A stretch of DNA of 64,000 bases from Branchiostoma floridae (taxonomy: Eukaryota; Chordata; Leptocardii; Amphioxiformes; Branchiostomatidae): contig NC_049996.1 of NCBI RefSeq assembly GCF_000003815.2, positions 17,430,087-17,494,086 on the forward strand, written 5' to 3'. A model generated the notes under the pieces. That model ran no database searches, was not told the origin of the DNA, and saw only the letters and a program-made list of their open reading frames with translations. The position numbers and the translations under genes were made by a program. Shown here piece by piece: positions 50,301 to 62,300 of the stretch (positions within the stretch are counted from its first letter, which is position 1; each line of letters begins with the position of its first letter).

Positions 50301-53300
50301 ATCATCTTCTGCATGCTGAGCACCCGGCCTGCTGTTAGCACTGTGCAGTGGCTCTAGATGGGCAAGGTCATACTAGGTCAGGACTAGCGCTAGGTCTCTG
50401 GATGGGCAAGGTAATACTAGGTCAGGACTAGCGCTAGGTAGCATAACAACATACGTTAGTGCTAGGTGGGTAAACATTGTTAGATAGTCGTGTTCTCCAA
50501 ACCTCTATGATGAGCACCCGGCCTGCTGTTAGCACTGTGCAGTGGCTCTGGATGGGCAAGGTCATACTAGGTCAGGACTAGCGCTAGGTTGTGTACTTGT
50601 CGCTTATTGCTAGGCAGCCATATTGATCTGTATGCTGAGCATCCAGCCCACAGTCAGCACCATGCAGTGGCTCTGGATGGGCAAGGTCATACTAGGTCAG
50701 GACTAGCGCTAGATAGGGTAGAGATTGCTAGGCAGCTACAATGTATGTTCACCTGTATGCTGAGCACCTGGCCTGCTGTTAGCACCGTGCAGTGGCTCTG
50801 GATGGGAAAGGTCATAGTAGGTCAGGACTAGCGCTCAAAAAGATAGTAAAACACAGTGAGCACTAGCACTAGGTTAGAGTAGCATATTGCTAGGCAGATA
50901 TGTTCTCCTGTATGCTGAGCACCCGACCCGCGGTTAGCACTGTGCAGTGGCTCTGGATGGGCAAGGTCATACTAGGTCAGGACTAGCGCTAGATAGGGTA
51001 AAGATTGCTAGGTAGATATTGCTAGCTGTCTTCTCCTGTATGCTGAGCACCCGGCCTGCTGTTAGCACCGTGCAGTGGCTCTGGATGGGCAAGGTCATAC
51101 TAGGTCAGTACTAGCGCTACATTAGAATGAATAATTGCTAGGTACATGTAGACATGTTCTTCTGTAAGGTTATACATGGTCAGGACTAGCACTAGATGAG
51201 CAGACATTGCTAGACAAAATGTTCTTCTTCTGTACGTACTCCGCAATGGCTGTGATGGGCAAGGTCATACTAGGTAGGACTAGCGCTAGATAGAGTATAG
51301 ATTGCTAGGTAGATATTACTAGCTATCTTCACCTGTATGCTGAGCACCCGTCCTAATGTTAGCACTGTGCAGTGGCTCTGGATGGGTAAGGTCAGGACTA
51401 GCACTAGGTTGCATTCAGTTCTACAGTAGTTCTAGTACCAGGGGAGTAGACATTGCTAGGCAGACATGTTCTCCTTTATGCTGAGAACTTGGCCCGCAGT
51501 TTGCACCATGCAATGGCTCTGAAAGGGCAATCTTAAGGTCATACTAGGTTAGGACTAGCGCTAGATAGGGTAGAGATTGCTAGGCAGCTACAATGTATGT
51601 TCTCCTGTATGCTGAGCACTTGGCCCGCAGTTAGCACCGTGCAGTGGATGTGGACGGGCAAGGTCATATTGGTCAGGACTAGCGCTAGATATGTTAGACA
51701 TTGCTAGACAATCATGTTCTTCTGTGCTAGGTTTAAGAGTAGCAAAGCCACATGGAAGTTCACATAATAACGCTGTTGAACAAGTTGGACATTGTTGTTC
51801 ATAAGTGCAGATTTCATGTTTCAGAGTGTAGGAAACATGGCCTGTGTTCTGGAGTAAGCCACATACAGGTTTCTATGATAAAAGTGGACTTAAAAAAAGT
51901 TGAGTATTGCTGTAAGGCCTAGGAAAAAAAATGTTGTGTTTCCTGTTTCCCTACCTACCCTAAAAAAACCTGCCGACCCTAGACTTTTTTTTTGGGTGAG
52001 CAGTGGAGTCACATAGCTTCCAGTTAGAATTTTTATTTAGCCTGCTTCTTATTGAAGTAAAACACTGCTTGTCCTATCTAATGAAGAATAAATGTATCTA
52101 TCATGTACAAAATTAAAGTTTGACACTGAAAGACAAGTGTCATCATGCATTTCAGTTTGCTTGAATTTTGGCCAGCCTAAAAAAAAAATACAAGAAAAAA
52201 AAAGATAATCCCTACCTACCGACCCTACTTTTTTCAGGACTGAAACAGGAAACACAACATTTTTTTTCCTAGGCCTAATGGTTGCATGTGTAGAAAGCCT
52301 GTGTTCTGAATGAGCAAGTTTCAATAGATGATACAACTGGTAGATGGAGCTAAAGTTTACGATTGTGTGTTACCTGTTTCAGAGATCAGGAAGAATATAA
52401 CATTATACATATATCCTGTGTTCTGGAGGAAGCCACAAAGACATTTCTATGATAAAGCTGGAGCGTTTGCGATTGCTAAGTTTACGATTGTCTGTCTCCT
52501 GTTGCAGAGAGCAGGAAGCACCAGCCCGTGTTTGACGCGCGGACCGGGGAGTCCAGTCTGACCGTACAGAGCGTCTCACTGAGGGACATGGGGCAGTATC
52601 AGGTCAAGGCCGAGAACCAACACGGCGCTATGGCCTGCTCTGTATGCCTTGGACTTGCAGGTAAACACACAAACAAACAAACAAACACAGTACCAGAGAA
52701 CTAGCATGGTGCCATGGCCTGCTCTGTATGCCTCGGACTCGCAGGTAAACACACAAACAAACAAACGAACAAACACAGTACCAGGTCAAGGCAAAGAACT
52801 AGCATGGCGCCATGGCCTGCTCGGTGTGCCTGGGATTTGTAGGTAAACAAACACACAAACAAACAAACAAACAATACAACAGAGCCATGGCCTGTTCTGT
52901 TTGCCTCGGACTCGCAGGTAAACAAACAAACAAACAATAAAAATAATACAGCAGAGCCATGGCCTGTTCTGTTTGCCTCTGACTCGCAGGTAAACACGTA
53001 AACAAACAAACAAACACAGTACCAGCTCAAGGAGGAGAACCAACATAGTGTCATGGCCTGCTTGGTGTGCCTCAGACTGGCAGGTAAACACGTAAACAAA
53101 CAAACAAACAAACAAACACAGTATCAGGTCAAGGCAGAGAACCAGCACGGCGCTATGGGCTGCTCGGTGTGCCTGGGACTCGCAGGTAAACAAACACACA
53201 AACAAACAAACAAACAACACAGCAAAGCCATGGCCTTCTCCATGTGCCTCAGACTCGGAGGTAAACACACAAACAAACAAACAAACACAGTACCAGGTCA

Positions 53301-56300
53301 AGGCAGAGACCCAACACTGTGCCATGGCCTGCTCTGTATGCCTCGGACTCGCAGGTAAACACACAAACAAACAAACACAGTACCAGGTCAAGGCAGAGAA
53401 CTAGCATGGCGCCATGGCCTGCTCTGTATGCCTCGGACTCGCAGGTAAACACACACACAAACAAACAAACAAACAATATGGTGCCATGGCCTGCTCTGTA
53501 TGCCTCGGACTCGCAGGTAAACACACAAACAAACAAACAAACAAACACAGTACCAGGTCAAGGCGGAGAACCAACACGGTGCCATGGCCTGCTCTGTATG
53601 CCTCGGACTCGCAGGTAAACACACACACAAACAAACAAACACAGTATCAGGTCAAGGCAAAGAACCAACACAGTGCCATGGCCTGCTCTGTATGCCTCGG
53701 ACTCGCAGGTAAACACACACACACACAAACAAACACAGTACCAGGTCAAGGCAGAGAACTAGCACGGCGCCATGGCCTGCTCTGTATGCATCGGACTTGC
53801 AGGTTAACACGTAAACAAACAAACAAACAAACACAGTACCAGCTCAAGGAGGAGACCCAACATAGTGTCATGGCGTGCTTAGTGTGCCTCAGACTGGCAG
53901 GTAAACACACAAACAAACAAACATACACAATGTAGTACCAGGTCAAGGCAGAGAAGCAGCACAGTGTCATGGCCTGCTCTGTGTGCCTTGGACTCGCAGG
54001 TAAACACACAAACAAACAAACAAACAAACAATATAGCAGAGCCATGGCCTGCTCGGTGTGCCTTGGACTCGCAGGTAAACAAACTCACAAACAAACAAAC
54101 AATACAACAGAGCCATGGCCTGTTCTGTTTGCCTCTGACTTGCAGGTAAACACGTAAATAAACAAACAAACAAACACAGTACCAGGTCAAGGCAGAGAAC
54201 TAGCATGGCACCATGGCCTGCTTGGTGTGCCTCGGACTTGCAGGTAAATACACAAACAAACAAACAAATAAACACAGTACCAGGTCAAGGCAGAGAACCA
54301 ATTGCAACACGGCGCCATGGCCTGCTCTGTATGCCTCGGACTTGCACGTAAACACACAACAAACAAACACAGTACCAGGTCAAGGTAGAATGGTAAACCA
54401 GGTCAACCAGGATGGTGCCATGGCCTGCTCGGTATGTCTCGGACTCGCAGGTAAACACACAAACATACAATACAGTAGAGCCATGGCCAGCAAATAAAAA
54501 TGTACAGAATTACAACATCTCAATAAAAAGTAATTGTTTATGGGGCAAGTGAATATTTGTGTAAGCCTGCTTGCTGTTGTCTGCAGAATCTCCCCAGTTT
54601 GACGTGACTAAGTTCATGCTCGGCACAAAGAAACACTGGGATTTTCCCTGTTGCGTCCCACAGTTTGATATGTTTTAGCACACAGAAACTCTGAGATGTT
54701 TAGCTCCACACACTGTTCATCAGATTTTCCTTGTCTTCCATAGAGTCCTCCAGTTTTAGCACACAGAGACCCAGAGATTTTCCCTGGTGTTGTCTGTAGA
54801 ACCTCCGCAGTTTGCTATGTTTAGCTCCACACACTGTTCACCAGACTTTCCCTGCTCTTGTCCACAGAGTCCCCGCAGTTTGAGGACATCATGGAGGATG
54901 TGGAGATGTATGTGGGGGAGACGGGCCGACTGGAGGTCAGACTGTTCGGCAAACCTTTCCCAGACATCACCTGGCTCAAGGTGGGTATCAATCCTGACTA
55001 CCTGCCCAGAAGCTCTTGTAGGGGTTCTAGGAACACTGACAGGGACCTGTATAGCTAGGAACTCTTGCAGTGGCCAGGCAGAGGCTTAGCGTTGCCATGG
55101 CAAACCTTTCCCTGCAATCACCTGGCTGAAGGTAGTCTGTCTCACAGACAGAGGTCTTGCTTCAATGTTAAAATGTTTCCATGACATCACATGGTGTATA
55201 AATAACAGCCAGGCATAATCTAAATGCTCTTGTAGCTAAGAATGTAGCTAGGAGCTGTGGCCAAGAGCTGTTGTATAGGTCTGTATAGCCCTGTGTGACA
55301 AACTTTTCCTGACAACACTGACTGTAACTATGACCTGATTGTAGACTGTATTAGCAACATTTAAGAATGAATCCACTAGAAATCCCCCCTCCAAACAAAT
55401 GTAACAGTAGCTAGCAGTCAGAGCTTAATATCAGAAGTGCACATTCTGAATTCTACATGTATTTCACTATTTGTATATATATGTTCAACTTGGTAGAACT
55501 TGTGCAGAAGTATACCCTAAATAAACTCGGCACAAAAAGTTTCGCATATCAACTTTCACTGGTTGATCACATTTCTGATGTTTCTGCATCAATTTCAATG
55601 TATCATATATCAATTGAAAGCTAGTGTGATTCCCTTTCCCACGGTATCAGACTCATTATAAATGTAAACTCATGAAACGAGCTCTGGGCCCGCTAACATG
55701 AGTGGGACACCAGAGATGATGATGATGAGATATTAAAAATACCTGATTGTAGAATCCGTTAGAAGTTTTGGTGCCCTGTGCAACTGCGGAATGTTTTAAC
55801 CCTTTTTCTGCTGTCTAACTACACCAATACATCATCATCATCTTTGCCAAAACCAAGACGAATTTGGTGCTAAACAGCTACTTTAGCAGTCTGAGGGTAA
55901 GTCTGTATTTGTTTTCAGGGTTCAGAGGAACTTCCCAAGGAGAAGCGTATCAGCACAACAAGGAGCGACGAAGAGGTGGTTCTGACGATCAACAGCGCCG
56001 TCCTGTCTGACACAGGAGTCTACACCTGCACGGCCAAGAACATCGCGGGGGAGGTCTCCTGCAAGGCACAGGTCACTGTGTCTCCAGGTAAGGGGTCTTG
56101 AGACATCTTAGAAAAAATTCTATTCACAGAGACAAATCTGAGACAAATGCAAGCCTCAAACCACAGTGTCTCCAGGTAAGACACCAGGTCTTAGAAATTA
56201 TCTCGTGCAAGACTTGAGTCACTTATTTCCTAATAAGACATAATAGAAAAATGTCTTGTGTTAGAATTTTTAGAGGAAAGTGCAAGGAAAGTTCTCGCAT

Positions 56301-59300
56301 AAATACAGTGTCTGATGTAACTGTGTCCTTACTTAGTAAGATGCCTTAGAAACAATGTGCAATGCGTTCGAGCCCATAACACTGAGGAAGCCACACGGCA
56401 AAACATGTTTGTTGTGTGTCGGTTCGAATAAAGTTCCTAAACGGGGAAGATGCGGCTCCAGCGTCTTTTCTGAAGATGTGGCGTAAGTGGGAACGGTTGG
56501 CTTGAGGTTGTCCTTCCCCACATACTACAATGTGCAATGCTTTGTTCCTGATAAGACAGTCAGTCTTCTGGTAAATTTCTGAGGCAAAAAAGGTTTGATT
56601 CTCTACCGTGCAGTTCCTGAGTCAACAGACACAGAAGCCGAGGAGACCTGCTGGACAAAAATCCACACAATACGGGAACAGTACAGGATACACGAGGAGC
56701 TGGGCAAGTAAGTTGCATAGAGAAAAACTTAACGATCACAGTTACATTTTTTGTCAGGGTATAACACAACTCTGGTAGCACAGTTTCATCAGACTGGTTA
56801 ATTTCAAGAAAACAAATTCTGTGACATTCTAATACCCTGAGGAACGTGAAAGACGGTCACCCAAATGTTGGCCAGTTTACAGTATGTTGTTATTTATTGT
56901 TATTGTGTTGTTTTTATGTATGCGCATGTGCCCAGGATGGCCTGAAAAACAGGTCTACGTTGAGCTGAGATGTATTCCTGGTTAAATAAATAAACTGAAA
57001 CTGAAACTGACTAATATATGTACTTGTGTACTAAGAACATACCGTTATCACCTTGCATAAAGCTTTTAACAGAGCTATAGAACTGATCTAATTCAACGAA
57101 AGCTTACGCTTACCGCTTACCGGTCCCTTGACCGGGGGTGGTCGTGGGGGCACTTAGCAGCTGAGCAAACCTCCCTCCATCTCACCCTGTCGTGGGCCAG
57201 AGCTTGGGTTAACAAAAGCTACATTGTTGTAAAAGCTCCTGTCCATGGTATATAGCCAAAGCAAGAAAGAGCATCCAAATCAATTACGACAGCACCATTC
57301 TGAGGTTGCAAGAGTCCTTCTGATATGGTGCTATAATCACCCTGAACCTGTCCTGTTATTCCAGAGGTGCCTTTGGGATCATCAAGCGAGTGACGCACCG
57401 CAAGACGGGCAAGAAATTTGCCGCTAAGTACATCCGGTACAAGCCCCACCGCAAGGCTGACCTCCAGCGAGAGGTCACGGTCATGGCCAAACTGGAGCAT
57501 GCTGGGATTGTACAGCTGGCGGAAACATTCCTGGAGACCAAGTTCGTTGTCATGGTGATGGAATAGTATCCTTTCAGTCGTTTAAGGCCTTGAAGATTCG
57601 GGGCTAGTCATCATGATAAATAATTAATTAGATTGGCCGTACAAATAACTTGTAGGATGATAGATTTGATAAATTTTGCAGGATATGTGTACAAAGGACT
57701 ATCTACCCTAGAAGTGGTGACCACAGCATGTCCAGACACAAACAAGTTAAAAATACAGATAAATAAACATGTTATCCTGCAGTATCTGGAGAGCTGCCAG
57801 GGGCCTAAAATCTTTGCACTTCTCTAAAAGGTCAATACCAAACCACAAACTAAATTTCATTGTCATATTAGCAATCCATCCCTTGTTGCTTCCATTGTTA
57901 TGCTGCTAAAAACAAAACTTCTGGTTACATTGTAACATCTACAAATACTACCAAAAACATACCATCTTGGTGAAGTTAACATTCAAGATGTCAACATTTA
58001 GACAGGTACTAATTATGAAGTCCTCTCTACTGGTAGGTAAAGCCAGAGGTCATGTGTTACAGCCACACCTCAAAATGTTAAATAACCCACCGAACTTGTT
58101 GAAAAGAGGGATCCATTCTAATGTGAGTGGATCAAACCTTACAGTCTGGTCTTACACAGATCTGGACTTTACATACTGTACGGACCTGGTGTGTTACGCC
58201 TAGAGGTGGTTTGAAAGTTATACAAACAAACAGAAGTGAGAAGCACCTTAACCCCCCACAGTGTTGCAAAATACCACCTGCATTATGCAGGTTAGTGCAG
58301 GTAAAATTGGAGCTGTGCAGGTATTTCTGGTGTCTACATGCACCTAACCTGCACTGGTCCATGTACTAGGATTTATACATAAATTATCCAATGATTTAGG
58401 TGCATGCAGATTGTTATTAGCTGCATTGACTGCTACCACCTATTAACTATAAAATAATGATGATGATAAAATAATGGTTCCTGAACAATTTTAGTATGAT
58501 CCATACTTCCTAAATTCAGAGTGGTGCAGGTAAAATTTGTCTGGTGCAAGTAATTTTCAATGCCACCTGCACCAGTGCAGGTATGCAGAAAAAAAGTATT
58601 TCGAGCCCTGAAAACAGACAAACAGAAGTGAGAAGCACCTTAACCCCCCCAGTGTTGCTATGGGCGAGCTGCTGGAACACCTGGTGAAGGTGCCAGACCT
58701 GAGCGAGGCAGACATCGTGCCATACCTGTCCCAGCTGCTAGGGGCGCTGCAGTACATACACAGCAAGGACATCGTACACTTAGACATCAAGGTACCAGTA
58801 CTCACACGTTATAAGAAGACAGTGCCTTCTACCTTAAGTTAGTCTTAGTAGTGTATATCTTGAAAAAAGGGCTTTCCACCACTGGCTGTGACCACTGATC
58901 ATATAAACAAACATATGACAGATCATGTAACAGATTTCATAGACAATTTTTATGTTTTGTATGCACTTTTACATAATGCAACATATTCAAGGTATAAACT
59001 CAAGGGTCACAAAAGTTGAATTCTATTCCCTCAATGGTGACTCAGTAAATGCATGGAAGAAGAAAGAACCCATTTCAGCACCAAGGACATCGCCAATGGA
59101 ATCTCTTTCCACTGAGATACATGAAAGTTTCCTTTTACCCACTTTAAGTCCATCCTCTGTACCCCCTTACTTCACCCGCTTCTCACTACTACCGGTCGTA
59201 GGGGTCTCCAAAGACCTAAAACAAAGGGCCAAGATCTACGTTGTTTACCAAATGGGAAGATCTACACCCTACATTGCCAAATCCATTCACGATTCCTCCT

Positions 59301-62300
59301 ACATTTTTCCAGAAAAAGGCATGTACTAGAAACCTGTATACTGTTAGGCTAATATTGAGCCTGCACACCTGCATGTAAGAGTGACCTCTGACCTTTGCCC
59401 TATGCCCTTTACCCCCAGCCCGAGAACCTCCTCCTCACCAAGTCAGACTCGGGGCAGCTCAAGCTTTGTGACTTCGGGTTGGCACGGCAACTGTTGCCAG
59501 GCACGCCCGAGATCTGCAGGTTCGGCACGCCCGAGTTTGTTGCCCCGGAAACGGTTGCCAAGGAACCTGTGCACCTGACGACCGACATCTGGAGCACCGG
59601 GGTCCTGCTTTATGTCTTGTAAGTCTTAAGGAACCTTAAGGGTGAAATTGTTTTATCTAACTTCAGAAAAAATAAGACTGACATGTGTACATTATTAGAT
59701 CATTTCATATTAACAGCAGAAATTAATTCCAAAAAATCTGCTGTCATGAAATGCCCACATTTATAAAATTTAATCTTATATTTGTAATGATTATCATGAT
59801 TGTCACTGCACTTCCAGTAAATTTTGAATAAGGGATTTTCAACTTAATGCCTGACTTGAAGCTCAGGGTCTGCATGCTACTGTAAAGTTGCAGTCTTTAT
59901 TTGAAAAGAAGTACATTATGAACCTATAGATACTCTACATAGCATTACTCTTTCTTGTCACACCAGACTGAGTGGAAGATTAGCTCTTCAGCGGGCTAAA
60001 CTCATTTCTCCCTTTCCCCAAGTTTGACTGCCTTTCACCCTGCCTCCTGTAGGCTCAGTGATGTTTCTCCCTTCTTGGTGAACAACGACAAGGAAACATA
60101 CACGCAATGAAGGCACTAAGCTGTGGTCCACTCTTCATTAGATTGTCGGAAAGAAATACGAGGGTTTCTCTTAGACTAGTACAAATGAAGCTGTAAATAC
60201 AATAGCATTCGTATTCTCTGTCACGTCACCAGTGAAAGAGTAGCTCTTCAGTGAGCTAAACTGGTTCCAAACTTTGCTTCTTTCCCCTTTTCTGTAGGCT
60301 CGATAGTGTTTCCCCCTTTGTGGACAATAACAACAAGTAGACGCACAGTAAATACGATACACAGCGTCTGCCTCCTCTTTCACAACCAGTGGAAAACTAG
60401 CTCTCCCAGAAGTGGAGCTATTTTGAAGTTTTGTTTCTTTCCCCTTTTCTGTAGACTCAGCGGTGTTTCCCCCTTCATGGGGAACAATGACAAGGAAACG
60501 TACACGCGCGTGAAGGCCGGCCGCTGGGCCTTCGACCAGAAGATCTTCAACCACATCTCCAACGAGGCCAAGGACTTCATCACCAAGATGCTCGTGGTCG
60601 ACCCAAAGTACGTTCTACATCTTAGACACCATTTAAGAGCCCAATATCAGTTACGGTAGTACATTGTAGGTCTTCTGCATTTACATGTATCTTACTGAAG
60701 TTTATGGAAAGAATCACCAAGATGCTTGTGGTCAAGTCTAAGAAGGTTCTAAATCTTAGACACGATTTTTAAAAATCCTACTAATGCGTGCTTGTAGTTG
60801 ACTTAATCAGTACGTCTTAATCAGTCAAAGAAATCATTTAAGAGGTTTGTATAAGTCTTAAATGTGTGTCATAATGTTGTTCAAGATGTCTCAAAATAAA
60901 GTCCTGACTTCTTTTCACTCCTCAGGAAGAGACCAACGGCCAGTCAGTGTCTGGAAGATGTCTGGATTAAGGTACAGGGGAGGTCTGGGAGATTAGTAGG
61001 AGTGGTGCAAATATATATTGGGGGGTCTATGTCGTACTACAATATATTTTGGGGGGCGGTTATTTTATGAAACCTCTTCTATCTTCTATCTTCATTTTTC
61101 AAAACTAAATAGATGAATCAAAAGAGTCCAGAAGTAAATCTCAGTTTTTACCCAGTTGTACGATTCATGTATTTGAATATTGTTTAGTACCTGGATGTCT
61201 AACATATCATTTTCTAGTGCCATAAGAAAGACATCTCAAAAAAATCAGTGTCACCTTGAAGCTAAATAGTAGACATTGTGTGACGCTCTCCTTTACCTTA
61301 TCTAAGACTCCAGTTTCTAAGGAGACAGCGGCGAAGGTCAGCGCAGATCGTCTCAAGTTCTTCCACTCCAGACGCAAGTGGCAGGTAAGGAAACCTGTTC
61401 CCTGGTTTGTTGAACACCTTGGTGCCATAAGTAAATGACCTGTTTTATATCTCATTTATATGTCAGAATATTGAGAAGGGCTTACTGTGTGTGAACAATT
61501 TGTTGTAAGCAACATTCTAATCTAAATTGCTACATTTCATGTATGCATGAATCTCTAAATCCACCCAAATCCAATCTCTTGGTTTTTATAATTATTCAAT
61601 TAAAGATTGGAAGATGAGGGGAAAGTCTTGGTACACAATGCAGTTGTGGGGAGTGTATCTGTATCTGTATTTGTATCTATATAGCCGGTATAACCGCCCT
61701 TCGGCGCAACACACCAGCTATGAGTGAGAGCCAGGTTCAAGCCTTCTGCTGTTGTTGTTGTCCTCTTGCTATGAGTTTACACAAAAATGCCTGAAATCCA
61801 ACAAATGAAAACTGCACATGGTCTGAGACAGTGTGCTAAATATTAAAGATGATGGATGTTTACTCCAAAAACACCAGTGTCGATGGGGACTACACATTAA
61901 TGAGCCCAGTTTAATTTTACACTCACTTAAAACCCTTTTCTTTTGAGCTACCCTCAGCCAACAACCATTTTTCCTCAATGATAAATGATACCAAATTTTT
62001 CCCCTATATTGTAAAACAGTAATAACTATCTGTACTGTATGTGCAGATGATAAAATATCACGATTCTTACCTTTACAGAAATCGCTGATCTCGGTTGGTG
62101 CTCCTCTGAAGATGCGCCCGATCTCGCAGGTTCTGGCGGTGGCGGGCGGGTCCCAGTCGCTAGGCATCAAGCGTGGCCCCGACGACAGCGACTCGCCGTT
62201 GTCATCGGAGGCGGAGACCACTGACATCGAGGCGCTCACGTCTGAGGTAGGAACAGGGGGGATTATTATCTATTGCTGACAAAATCAAATTAAACACAGC

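Noticed and set aside
52576-54275. Many overlapping open frames on both strands, up to about 200 codons
   Set aside because: They are by-products of about 21 copies of the exon 29 boundary repeat; the same residues recur in every unit and no start or conserved domain is present.
58952-59329. 125-codon open frame in intron 34 as an alternative exon
   Set aside because: It would interrupt the catalytic loop between HLDIK and PEN; no convincing splice sites or similarity.
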